A DNA stretch of 64,000 nt, from contig NZ_CP117435.1 in assembly GCF_030687495.1 (NCBI RefSeq), positions 5,336,501 to 5,400,500 on the forward strand, in the 5' to 3' direction. The notes below the pieces were generated by a model. That model made no database searches, was not told the DNA's origin, and saw only the letters and a list, made by a program, of their open reading frames with translations. Origin of the DNA: Pseudomonas sp. FP453 (lineage in GTDB: Bacteria > Pseudomonadota > Gammaproteobacteria > Pseudomonadales > Pseudomonadaceae). How positions within the stretch are numbered: position 1 is the first letter of the stretch; each line of letters begins with the position of its first letter. The position numbers and the translations under genes are program-made. Positions 11,236-19,649 of this stretch are shown piece after piece.

Positions 11236-12889
11236 GGGTAAGGTAGGTTTGATCAAGTACCTCGAACGTTACTTGCCTAAAGGCCATGCGCAGGACATAT
11301 CTACACGATTAAAAGATTGGCCCAAGGGTATGCGCTCGTTACTGACTATCGTGTCTCACCCAGAAAACCCATTTGTTCAAGAAAACGCATTACTCAAACT
11401 GGCTGCCGAGCTTCTAGGGGATAAGCACTCTGGTTGGCTGAATTGTGATGGACTGGGTTTGGACTCGGTATCAGTCGACTGTGGGGACTGGAGCAAGATT
11501 CAACACCCAGATACGACTCTGACCTTGACCGTTAAGGCTCCTAATACAATCCTGCATCCATGGAACGAGAAACCATCATGGTGCTCCGTAGAAATGGCCT
11601 GGGCCTACCGTTTAGGACGTCTATTACGCTCAGCTATCATCGGTGAAAGTGACTTCACCACTCGCTTCTTACCTGTACGAGAAGAGCAGTTTGATCGTTA
11701 TCGTGGCCTGCAAAGCAGCTGGTACAAACGCCGCTTGGGGCTGATGCCGCTGAGCCGCGGCTTAGGTGAGGAGCCAACTCCCATTTCGCCGTGGCTCAAT
11801 GAACTGGTCATGCGTCTTTTGCAATGGCCTGGACTAGAGATCAATAGGACGGATATTCAGGGCTTTGCTGCGGTTCGCCAGCCGTCAGACTTGCTCAAAC
11901 TAGTCAAGGCTCGCCTGGCTGAGCAAGGCCGTATATACGGAAGACAGTCTAATCTTCCCGCCTATCTGCTGCCTGTTGAGTGCTCCCCAAAATCCAAACT
12001 GCGTGAATTCAAGGTTGCGTTGGTGCAGACGTTAATGCCTCGAGACAGCGACTTCTCCAGCAGCGATCCGCTGATGTGGACTGCATCCCACCGGGCTAGG
12101 CATAGAGCACATCTAGCCGCCATGTGCCGCTTGCTCGGACAGCAACTGGCAGCAAGCCGCTTCGCAAATCGTAAGACCTCAGCGCAACAGAAGAACCAGC
12201 TTGATCTCATCGTCTTTCCAGAACTTGCTATTCATCCAGACGACATGTGGCTGCTTCATCGGCTTTCAGACAGCACGGGGGCCTTAATCTTCGCGGGGCA
12301 AACATTTGTTGAGCACCCCTACCTGAAAAAGCCTATCAACCGCGCGGTGTGGCTGTTACGACAGGAAAGCCCCGCTGGTAGACAGATCATCCGAGCGTAT
12401 CAGGGCAAACAGCATGGCATCCCGTGGGAACTATCCTCTGGTGTTGAGGGGCACCGCCCCTATCAAGTGATTGTTCAGCTCAAGGATCAGTCAGGTGCCG
12501 AAGCGAAGCTGACTGGGGCCGTCTGCTATGACGCAACAGACCTCAAACTCGGCGCAGATATGCGCGACATCAGTGATGGATTTGTTATCGCTGCCTTGAA
12601 TCCAGATATCAACACCTTTGACAACATGATTGCAGCCCTACAGTTCCATATGTATCAGCCCGTAATGCTGGCCAATACAGGGCAATATGGAGGCTCCAGT
12701 GCCCATGCCCCCTGGAAAGCCCACTATGAGCGACAGATCGCTCATGTCCATGGCAACAACCAGGCAGTTATCAGCATCTTTGAGGTGGATCTACTGGCAT
12801 TCCAGAACACTCGTAAAATTGAACCCCAAAAAGACAAGAAGGCAGCGCCGGCCGGATTTAAGGGGCGCAATCTAGGGGCTGCTTCATGA
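11216..12889 (+). CDS. Nitrilase (carbon-nitrogen hydrolase) domain protein partnered with the RT
   Basis: A 557-residue protein. The first 260 residues are of unknown fold; the rest is a carbon-nitrogen hydrolase domain with a full triad: Glu336 (VFPELAI), Lys398 (YQGKQHG) and Cys437 (GAVCYDA). The ATG at 11216 is chosen over an upstream TTG because GGAGA lies 5-6 bases before it. It overlaps the RT gene by 20 bp and the DUF3800 gene by 4 bp. Nitrilase domains occur in DRT1-type defence systems, where they are thought to be the effector or signalling part; the substrate is unknown. A break of an ancestral fusion by frameshift is less likely given the clear ribosome site. Confidence 0.85.
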   Translation: MVHGVSKGKVGLIKYLERYLPKGHAQDISTRLKDWPKGMRSLLTIVSHPENPFVQENALLKLAAELLGDKHSGWLNCDGLGLDSVSVDCGDWSKIQHPDTTLTLTVKAPNTILHPWNEKPSWCSVEMAWAYRLGRLLRSAIIGESDFTTRFLPVREEQFDRYRGLQSSWYKRRLGLMPLSRGLGEEPTPISPWLNELVMRLLQWPGLEINRTDIQGFAAVRQPSDLLKLVKARLAEQGRIYGRQSNLPAYLLPVECSPKSKLREFKVALVQTLMPRDSDFSSSDPLMWTASHRARHRAHLAAMCRLLGQQLAASRFANRKTSAQQKNQLDLIVFPELAIHPDDMWLLHRLSDSTGALIFAGQTFVEHPYLKKPINRAVWLLRQESPAGRQIIRAYQGKQHGIPWELSSGVEGHRPYQVIVQLKDQSGAEAKLTGAVCYDATDLKLGADMRDISDGFVIAALNPDINTFDNMIAALQFHMYQPVMLANTGQYGGSSAHAPWKAHYERQIAHVHGNNQAVISIFEVDLLAFQNTRKIEPQKDKKAAPAGFKGRNLGAAS

Positions 12890-13593
12890 GCGAAACCTTC
12901 AATATCTACTGCGACGAGTCCTGCCATCTGGAGAACGATGGCCAGAAGGCCATGGTACTGGGTGCGGTCTGGTGCCCTGAGGCCAAGCGGCTGGAGATCG
13001 CTCAGCGCCTGCGTGAAATCAAGGGCAGACATCGGCTGCCGCCAGATTTCGAGATCAAGTGGACCAAGGTAGGCGCGACAAAGCTGCAGTTCTACTTAGA
13101 CTGCATCGACTATTTTTTCGATGACGACGACCTGCATTTCCGCGCGTTGATCGTGGCCGACAAGGCCCGCCTCAATCATCAGCAGTATCGGCAGAGCCAT
13201 GATGACTGGTACTACAAAATGTACTTTTCGATGCTTAAGACCATCTTCGAGCCGGATGCCGGTTATCACGTTTACATCGACATCAAAGACACCCTGGGCC
13301 ATGAGAAGGTCGCCAAGCTCCATGAGGTGCTGGCCCACAACGCCTATGACTTCTCGCGCAGGGTGATTCGCCGGGTTCAACGCATCCACTCCCATGAAGC
13401 CGAGCAACTGCAGCTGGCTGACTTGTTGATCGGCGCGCTGTCCTACCTGCATCGCGAGCTTGCCGGAAGCGAAGCCAAACATCGCCTGATCGAACGTATA
13501 CGCGAGCGCAGCCGCTACAACCTGAAGCAGAACACGTTGCTGCGTGAGTCCAAGTTCAACCTGTTCCTCTGGAATGGGAGCAACGGGGTATGA
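12886..13593 (+). CDS. DUF3800 family protein
   Basis: A 235-residue protein starting MSETFNIYCDESCHLENDGQ. The N-terminal Y-D-E-S motif, the mid IDIKDT acidic patch and the C-terminal QLADLLIGALSY are hallmarks of DUF3800, a family with an RNase H-like fold often found in defence islands and near toxins. The acidic residues could form a metal site, so nuclease activity is possible. It overlaps both neighbours by the ATGA pattern, which binds it into the RT/nitrilase operon. Confidence 0.83.
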   Translation: MSETFNIYCDESCHLENDGQKAMVLGAVWCPEAKRLEIAQRLREIKGRHRLPPDFEIKWTKVGATKLQFYLDCIDYFFDDDDLHFRALIVADKARLNHQQYRQSHDDWYYKMYFSMLKTIFEPDAGYHVYIDIKDTLGHEKVAKLHEVLAHNAYDFSRRVIRRVQRIHSHEAEQLQLADLLIGALSYLHRELAGSEAKHRLIERIRERSRYNLKQNTLLRESKFNLFLWNGSNGV

Positions 13594-14075
13594 GCCTGCC
13601 GGGATGGCTGCCGCTACAGGAGGAACTGAAAGCTTACGGGGGCGATTTCTCTCGTTACTTGGAAGCCATCTACCAGATCTTCTGTGCCGACTTCGTTGAG
13701 TCAAAACCTGTGTTCGCTGGCAAGCGTCTGGGCTTGAAGCGTCACCCGATTATACAGGGCAAAGAGGCCACCTTCTGGCACATGATTTCCGAAGGCAACG
13801 ACGAAGCGGAACGCCTGCCCGACTTGCGGCGTTGTGAGCGTATTCGCTGGCCCAGGCCCATTATCGAAAATGCGGCCGACACCGCACTCAAGGTCTGGCG
13901 CGAGCCAAACGGCTCAGGCCATCGCGTGCTGATTTGGTTTACAGAGGCCGAATACTTGGTGGTATTGGACGAGCGCAAGGACTATATCCTACCGTGGACG
14001 GCCTACCCGGTTGAACGGGAGCATCAGCAGAGGAAACTGGAAGGGCGCTGGGAGAGATATCGCGAGGGGAATTAG
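13590..14075 (+). CDS. 161-residue protein of unknown function, last gene of the RT operon
   Basis: A soluble protein with conserved-looking segments: KEATFWHMISEGNDEAERLP, LRRCERIRWPRPIIEN and EYLVVLDERKDYILPWTAYP. I recall related small proteins in islands and near phage P1 RlfA-like or RelE/barnase-fold nucleases, but this is a weak recollection. The start overlaps the DUF3800 stop as ATGA, so it should be co-translated. It could be a toxin or antitoxin-like partner of DUF3800, or an accessory RNase. Confidence 0.72.
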   Translation: MSLPGWLPLQEELKAYGGDFSRYLEAIYQIFCADFVESKPVFAGKRLGLKRHPIIQGKEATFWHMISEGNDEAERLPDLRRCERIRWPRPIIENAADTALKVWREPNGSGHRVLIWFTEAEYLVVLDERKDYILPWTAYPVEREHQQRKLEGRWERYREGN

Positions 14076-14228
14076 GCTGGCCGCGCCCTCCGCAGGAGGA
14101 CGGGGCCGTTACTCCTTCTACGCTTACACCCGAGGGCTGGTAGATGAGCTGGTGCGAACAGTAGGTCTTCCCGGCCTCAATTTCAAGTAACGTTACATTA
14201 ATTCAGACGACTGCCACATAAGCTGCCA

Positions 14229-14837
14229 CTATTGCCTCTTCCGATGCTCAAGCAGAGGGCCGCAACCCGCCTCCAGCGCGTTGAATGAGCGGATATAACG
14301 ATACAAGGTAGTCCGCGAAATGCCATAGCGGCGGGCCACGTCACCAGCCTGTATCTCAGGATCTCTGAGAAGAGCTTTTATCTCACGTACCTGACGATCA
14401 TCAAGCGATGGCTTTCGCCCACCTTTCCTTCCGCGGGCACGAGCGGCCGCCAATCCAGCCCGGGTTCGCTCTTGAATAAGGTTGCGCTCAAACTCTGCAA
14501 GCGAAGCGAATACATGAAATATCAGCTTGCCGGCAGCGCTGGTTGTTTCGATTCGCTCATTGATCGACTCGAACCCCACCCCTTCCTGCTCCAGGCGACT
14601 AACGATCCCAACCAAGTCAGGCAGCGAGCGCCCGAGACGATCCAGTCGCCACACGACCAAAGTATCCCCGCTGCGCAAAGCCTTGAGACAATGCCCCAGC
14701 TCCGGCCTATCCGCTGACTTGCCGCTTATGGACTCTTCGTAAACCACGGAGCACCCAGCCAGAGCAAGTGCATCTCGCTGCAGGTCGAGGTTCTGATCAT
14801 CAGTCGACACTCGGGCATACCCAATCCGCTTTCCCAT
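14229..14837 (-). CDS. Serine recombinase (resolvase/invertase family)
   Basis: A 202-residue small serine recombinase. The catalytic domain has the nucleophile Ser11 in YARVSTDDQ, the VVWRLDRLGRSLPDL motif, and the long E-helix around FHVFASLAEFERNLIQERT. The C-terminal helix-turn-helix is GDVARRYGISRTTLYRYI. It cuts and rejoins DNA at short res- or inversion-type sites. It is convergent with the RT operon. No transposase accompanies it, so it is either the resolvase left from a Tn3-like element or the recombinase of a local inversion or deletion system. Confidence 0.92.
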   Translation of the reverse strand: MGKRIGYARVSTDDQNLDLQRDALALAGCSVVYEESISGKSADRPELGHCLKALRSGDTLVVWRLDRLGRSLPDLVGIVSRLEQEGVGFESINERIETTSAAGKLIFHVFASLAEFERNLIQERTRAGLAAARARGRKGGRKPSLDDRQVREIKALLRDPEIQAGDVARRYGISRTTLYRYIRSFNALEAGCGPLLEHRKRQ

Positions 14838-15063
14838 ACGTTTTTCTCACACTGATTTCGGTACAGGAAAAGTGACAGGAAAGCGGTAAATCCCAAGTCC
14901 AAAAGATCATTTGGAATAGGTGTGCCATAAACGACCGTTTAAGGGACGGACGGGCTCGTCAATTTCAGGCACTGAAAGCGACCGAAAACGAAGCCCAGGA
15001 TATTTTTTCTCGCTCAACATTTCCTTTCGCAGCTCAGCACCTGAGCTGAATGGAGAAATGACC

Positions 15064-16032
15064 ATGAAGCAGAGTTTCCACTCACATTTTGATCGGGACT
15101 TGACCAGAGCCGGCTCGGCAATTCTCAGGGAGGCAGTCCGAAGCGGGCTTCTCAGTCAGCACGAGGCCATGATCCACGACCAGCAATGGGCGCAGTTTAG
15201 TGTTTATGCCAACGAGTCTCATGAGGTAGACATCCTGGAATTCATCAATAAAAAATTGGTGAGGGAGTACGGGGAAGAGCTCTATATCCAGGCATACCAA
15301 GGAAATCTCCCGCTGCAAAGCGTGTCTGGCCTGCTTGAGACTGTATATTCAGTGATGGGCTTCGCAACTAATGGGCGCTGGAAAGGCGCAGCGGCTAACG
15401 TCGGTAGCCGTCTTGGCTTTCCAAGCCATGCACGGATTACCGTACCGCGCAGTCTTGACCGTACTAACTTTGAAGCCGCAATGGTGGATATTCAGACTCT
15501 CTACTCAGAGCAGCTAGCAACATTAATCAGGTCAGTTCGATACCTCGGCATGTCATTGCTTGAGGCTTTTTTCTTCGACGCAGAAGATGCTCACAAGGAC
15601 GCCGAAGAAGAAAACATCTTTTATGTGTTCAGCAAAGATAAACATGAGCATCGGATCATTAATATCTCTGCCCCTGAGCAAATTGTAATTTTGGAGAAGG
15701 CCGCGGCATTTCAAAAGCTTCAGGGCAGCAGTCAGGCGACGCCAGCAGCTTGGCGTACATGGAAATTAAAGAACCTACCTGCAGCTCAAGAGCTTTTACT
15801 TTCTCACGGACTAAACATTGATGATTGTCGCGCGGCATATGCCTGCGAGCTCTACCGGCGATTGTCTGGTCACCACGCCCCGATTCTTGGGGGAAAAGCT
15901 CCCTACGATGAGGATCTGGAGGCTCGGAATCACGTCGCCTACGAGCTCGGAAATATGCGTATCTGGGAAACTGATGCGTACGTCGGTGCCCGAGCCGACC
16001 TGCGGAAGGAAGCCGCTGCTATCAGTCACTAA
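15064..16032 (+). CDS. Integrase-like protein (divergent tyrosine recombinase domain)
   Basis: A 322-residue protein not clearly assigned. Near the C-terminus, ARNHVAYELGNMRIWETDAY follows the pattern of island 'integrase domain' proteins, in which a short helical segment ending in D-A-Y-L/V-G carries the nucleophile tyrosine. The preceding AAYACELYRRLSGHHAPI also fits. The N-terminal half has no recognised domain and the catalytic Arg and His-x-x-Arg were not found, so activity is uncertain. The start at 15064 is chosen because GGAG lies 8 bases upstream; the ATG two codons earlier is too close to it. The frame stays open back to 14920. Confidence 0.6.
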   Translation: MKQSFHSHFDRDLTRAGSAILREAVRSGLLSQHEAMIHDQQWAQFSVYANESHEVDILEFINKKLVREYGEELYIQAYQGNLPLQSVSGLLETVYSVMGFATNGRWKGAAANVGSRLGFPSHARITVPRSLDRTNFEAAMVDIQTLYSEQLATLIRSVRYLGMSLLEAFFFDAEDAHKDAEEENIFYVFSKDKHEHRIINISAPEQIVILEKAAAFQKLQGSSQATPAAWRTWKLKNLPAAQELLLSHGLNIDDCRAAYACELYRRLSGHHAPILGGKAPYDEDLEARNHVAYELGNMRIWETDAYVGARADLRKEAAAISH

Positions 16033-16107
16033 GCCATCGTACAGCAGATTTGGGATTAGATCAGACGCCCTTAACCTTGGCAGACCTCGAATCAAAGGAG
16101 TCAGGGT

Positions 16108-16227
16108 ATGGATCGCTTTGAGTTGCTTGTATATGCCGTGCTTGCCGTCATCAGTGTGCTGACTATCGCAGGTGCATTCGGCTATATGATCGCAGCGTAT
16201 CTGGACAAGAAGCACGGCGACGATTGA
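16108..16227 (+). CDS. 39-residue single-pass membrane protein
   Basis: The frame reads MDRFELLVYAVLAVISVLTI then AGAFGYMIAAYLDKKHGDD. A hydrophobic span of about 25 residues is followed by a charged tail, so it is a small inner-membrane protein. AAAGGAG lies 8 bases before the ATG, a strong ribosome site that makes a real gene likely. It is 75 bp after the integrase-like gene on the same strand. Function unknown; small membrane toxins are one possibility. Confidence 0.65.
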   Translation: MDRFELLVYAVLAVISVLTIAGAFGYMIAAYLDKKHGDD

Positions 16228-16572
16228 GCCTTCAGCGGAGCGACCAGATACCTGCAACAAACTGTCCGCTGCCATTGGCAGCGGGCGCTTCCCAAATCCA
16301 TCGGCAAGGCACCCTACCGCTACGATACGCAGTACTTTACCAAGCCTATGAGGTCATGGGATGACTTCAGAACGGCTGTCAATTTCTGCAGCCTAACGAA
16401 GTTGCCGGAGCGCCGAAGCGTATAGATTAGCAACATGCACGCCCTCCATGTGGCGAGCTAGCTTGCCCAGTACGCTAAAACCCGTGCACCGACTCGCAGG
16501 CAACATCTGGTCTTGGGTTTTTCGAAAGCTACCGGAGAGTGTCTAGCGACCTCATCTATCCGGAACACACGC
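16228..16572. other. Intergenic stretch with one strong hairpin
   Basis: About 345 bp. The only clear structure is CCGCTGCC-ATT-GGCAGCGG at 16266-16284, without a T-tract, possibly ending transcription of the small membrane protein gene. No gene was seen. Confidence 0.4.
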
Positions 16573-16938
16573 ATGGAATTTCGTCGCCTCGGTAACGGGC
16601 TGTACTTCCCACCTATTGCACCAAACGGTCGTGTTTACGCTGTACCTCTTGGGCAGGAAACCCAGGTAGAAATTTTCTGCCTGACCCCATTAGGCATCAT
16701 GGGCGCGGGCATCCTATCGCACTGGTCAGAAATAGTTGGTTTTTACTACGACGACGAATCATGGGAGATCATCCCGCGCAATTACTCGGGACGAGGAATG
16801 CGCTTCCGCAGAGGCCTATCCTGCATCATGGTGATCGCAGGCAACGAGGCTCTTACGACCCACATCCAGGGCTACCCAATCCCCATCTGCGTAATGAACC
16901 GCATTGCATTCGAACAGCAGCGAGGCAGTAAGGGGTAG
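16573..16938 (+). CDS. Hypothetical protein
   Basis: A 121-residue frame starting MEFRRLGNGLYFPPIAPNGR. It is rich in beta-type residues and glycine, with no membrane span or recognised domain. The open frame extends back to 16513 but the ATG at 16573 gives the more protein-like start. No strong ribosome site is visible (CGGAACAC 8-15 bases upstream). It could be a minor island gene or a remnant. Confidence 0.45.
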   Translation: MEFRRLGNGLYFPPIAPNGRVYAVPLGQETQVEIFCLTPLGIMGAGILSHWSEIVGFYYDDESWEIIPRNYSGRGMRFRRGLSCIMVIAGNEALTTHIQGYPIPICVMNRIAFEQQRGSKG

Positions 16939-17317
16939 CGCGTTACCGTCACCACCCGCTGCGCGACACAGGTACCAGTTGGACCGGCACGTACCAATGT
17001 TTATTTTATGAAAGTGAAGCCTTTCACTACTAATACAGATCAAAGCTGACCGGCTGACTTGGCCGTAAGCGTCACTGCTAATAGCAAACACAGCCTCAGC
17101 CCCCGCCTGCATGGGCCTGATGGCCGACAGCGAGTAGATTTAGCGCCCTTCACTGCTTATAGCCCGAACCCGTCGCCTTCCCTGATCAAGCGCAGCAATA
17201 TATCTCGCCGTAGTTCACTGCTGGTAAGAGAAAGCCCCGCCAGACCAAGCTGCACGGGGCTTTCGGGATTTACAATCGGGTCAAATCTGTTCGGCACTGC
17301 TTATAGGTACTCAGCCG
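16939..17317. other. Intergenic stretch with short repeats and a hairpin
   Basis: About 380 bp. It holds four related short motifs, CACTACTAATAC at 17025, CACTGCTAATAG at 17073 and CACTGCTTATAG at 17151 and 17295, all in one orientation, and the inverted repeat at 17230-17264. No gene was seen. Confidence 0.4.
17230..17264 (-). terminator. Terminator-like inverted repeat after the 17318 gene
   Basis: GAAAGCCCCG and CGGGGCTTTC form a 10-bp perfect stem with a 15-base loop. On the minus strand it is followed by TCTTACC, and it lies 54 bp beyond the stop of the minus-strand gene. Confidence 0.5.
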
Positions 17318-17779
17318 CTACCCTCCCGAATAGAGGTCGCCATGATTAAGCGCTTGGTATCTAGACAGCTTCTTCTCATAAGCGACCAACGTCCGACGTA
17401 GCTGACGATTGTCGCTCGCAACTCTGCGAATCTCAGCAAGCCGCCCCTCAACTTGCAGAACGAGGTGACGGTATGGGTATTCAACAAACTCAAACGAGGA
17501 AGCCGGGTATTTATGCTTGCCATTCCCCTTGGCAATAGTCAGGGGCGCGAATTTGTTTTTTTGTCCTTGCAGCGGCACCAGTTTGCACCAGTAGATCGAA
17601 TACGCATTCGGGCTCACCTGCTTGATTGATACGCCGGCCACAACAGATTTGACCCCGGTCTTTTTGTACAGCTTCATGGACGCATCCACATAGCTTGCTA
17701 CCAAGCATCTCGCGTCCGCAAGCAGCTGCTCGTACTGCTGATCCAGCAGGGTGACTATCGTTTGTGCTTCTTTACTCAT
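17318..17779 (-). CDS. Hypothetical island protein, possibly related to mobilisation proteins
   Basis: A 153-residue charged protein starting MSKEAQTIVTLLDQQYEQLL. The middle part (NAYSIYWCKLVPLQ) recalls the MobI-like family of conjugative elements, but the likeness is weak. The C-terminal 50 residues are likely coiled coil (RLAEIRRVASDNRQLRRTLV). The inner ATG at 17779 is chosen over one 10 codons upstream because GAGGAGAG lies about 8-9 bases before it. Confidence 0.6.
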   Translation of the reverse strand: MSKEAQTIVTLLDQQYEQLLADARCLVASYVDASMKLYKKTGVKSVVAGVSIKQVSPNAYSIYWCKLVPLQGQKNKFAPLTIAKGNGKHKYPASSFEFVEYPYRHLVLQVEGRLAEIRRVASDNRQLRRTLVAYEKKLSRYQALNHGDLYSGG

Positions 17780-18433
17780 GGCCAAGGCTCTCCTCGCTGT
17801 AAGAGCCAAAATGGTGACCGATCGATGAGCACGCGGAATTCGATTTCAGACCGTTCTACCGTCGGAAATCTACCGAAAGTGGGTAGTCTGGCTCAGGCTG
17901 TCATCCTACCTAGCGCCAGATGATCGACGGATGACGACATATCAGTCGCAGAAAAATATAACGTACAAAGGATGCACAATAGATGACGACGGCAGCCTTG
18001 ACCTGAGCGGGACAATATCTACATGTTCGAAGTAGATGATAGTGTGCGGACGTATATCCCTGCCTAGCTGCAACTGGCCGATTTATACCAGTTACTACGG
18101 GCAGAAATCGGCCAGAAGCGGTCAATCATGACCGGTGCCGTCGACCCAAAGCTGCCGGTGGTGACATCCCGAAATGACCACTAGCAATCACTGGGAAGCA
18201 TCTATGGCATTGAGGTTGATGCAGGCATCACGTCTGGCCACATGTACTGCTAAATCGCCTTGGCGGTCGTGTTTTAGTCAAGATGAGCATCGAGAGCCGC
18301 GATGAACTGGTTTTAAGACCTCGGTTTTTGCCGCCACCGCTAAATTGTCATCGACCTTGGCCCTAAGTATCGGACTGTGCTCGCCAATTTTTCACTACCA
18401 GTTTTCAAGGTGCTTAAGCTCAATGAATTCATC
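17780..18433. other. Long non-coding stretch with a dispersed island repeat
   Basis: About 650 bp without a convincing gene on either strand. It carries one copy (18106-18122) of a repeat found again at 19576-19592 and, inverted and diverged, at 22330-22344. The stretch may be a decayed module. Confidence 0.5.
18106..18122 (+). repeat. Dispersed island repeat, copy 1
   Basis: AATCGGCCAGAAGCGGT is identical to the copy at 19576-19592. A diverged reverse copy lies at 22330-22344. The copies sit between gene modules. Confidence 0.6.
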
Positions 18434-19327
18434 TCAAGATTTATAATAAGAACCTTCTACCGGTCTGCCGCCTCTTTTGAAAAGATTAACTACCACGCCG
18501 GCCTTTTGATTTGATAAATACTTACCGAGGTCTTCGGCTAGTGCTTCCTGGGTATAGTTCAAGTTAAGATAATTGAACCCTTCAATATTCCATCGCCCAT
18601 CATCAAGCTCAGTCTTAAAAAGTGGCTTAAGCAGTTCGACAGCTGCGATGCTCTGCCACGGATAGCTTATGAGCCCAGTATGAATCAACTTATTAGACCA
18701 GAAATTAATATCTTTTAGAATTGATATTGAAACCGGAAGGTCTGCATATTTTTTATATTCAGCATGAGAGAAAAATGACAGCAGATCAGATATTTGAAGC
18801 GGAAAGTTAAATTCTCTGCCTTTTCTTTTTCCACTTAAGTAAGTGGACTTTGCGCTTGAAAAACCTATCAGGTTTTTGAAGTAAACCTCAATTGCGAGCC
18901 TTAGCTTTATTGGGATTATGGAAATATCTAAATTCCCCTGACAAAGTACGGGGGCTTTAATGTAGGCCGAGCGAGCAGATTGATAAAAATGCTGACCAAT
19001 GATCATATTGTCCGCTAGGGTGCCGCCTTCAACTGGGATGCTATTGGTAAGCTCGTTGAATCGCGTGATCCCTTTTGAATACTCTAAAAACAAGCCTTGT
19101 TGTTTATAGTACTTATTTTCAGGGTTCAGAATTTTTTCAAGCTGGCCTTCTATCGTAGTGAGATGTGCAGATATAACAGCTTTGTCTCTGTCCCCAACAT
19201 CTCTTCTAAATAGATAATTAGATAGTTGCTCAGGGGATACCTCCTCTTGGGCATCAATCGTTCTGCTTATTGCGTCCTTGATCAAACAAAGATTCTGGAA
19301 CTGGAGAACAGCCAAAAGATCATTCAT
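18434..19327 (-). CDS. Hypothetical AT-rich island protein
   Basis: A 297-residue soluble protein with no recognised family. Base composition is clearly AT-richer than the neighbours, a sign of separate transfer. Residues 145-165 (IPIKLRLAIEVYFKNLIGFS) and the later WSNKLIHTG segment recall HEPN-like helical proteins with N-x-x-x-H-T-G patterns, but no R-x4-6-H nuclease motif was found. It stands alone on the minus strand between two copies of the dispersed repeat, so it looks like a single-gene cassette. A defence role is only a guess from position. Confidence 0.7.
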   Translation of the reverse strand: MNDLLAVLQFQNLCLIKDAISRTIDAQEEVSPEQLSNYLFRRDVGDRDKAVISAHLTTIEGQLEKILNPENKYYKQQGLFLEYSKGITRFNELTNSIPVEGGTLADNMIIGQHFYQSARSAYIKAPVLCQGNLDISIIPIKLRLAIEVYFKNLIGFSSAKSTYLSGKRKGREFNFPLQISDLLSFFSHAEYKKYADLPVSISILKDINFWSNKLIHTGLISYPWQSIAAVELLKPLFKTELDDGRWNIEGFNYLNLNYTQEALAEDLGKYLSNQKAGVVVNLFKRGGRPVEGSYYKS

Positions 19328-19649
19328 GTGAATCCGTCCACTTGTTACTATTCCTTGAGTAGGCCGACGGGTAAGTTAATCTACCACCCTGCCATAAATA
19401 AGCAGTCAGAGTACGCTATTTCTGGCCGTTTTGGTATGCGATGTGTGTCTAAGGAGCCATTTCTAGGTAACTGGTTATGAACGTTATCTGTCCATTGTCC
19501 AAGGCCGCTATGGGCAGACGGCAGCCGTTCAGACTGACCGCTCCTGGCCGGAAGCAGCCCTGTGCGACAGTCTGCAATCGGCCAGAAGCGGTTACTCTAA
19601 AGTATCTACGAATCTAGAGCCGGTCAGTACTCCTAATCCAAATCCTGTT
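19328..19649. other. Intergenic stretch with repeat copy 2
   Basis: About 320 bp between two minus-strand cassettes. It holds the dispersed repeat at 19576-19592 and nearby related GGCCG-containing arms. No gene was seen. Confidence 0.45.
19576..19592 (+). repeat. Dispersed island repeat, copy 2
   Basis: Exact match to 18106-18122. The bases just before (GACAGTCTGC) resemble those before the reverse copy near 22344 (GACAGGCAGC). Confidence 0.6.
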
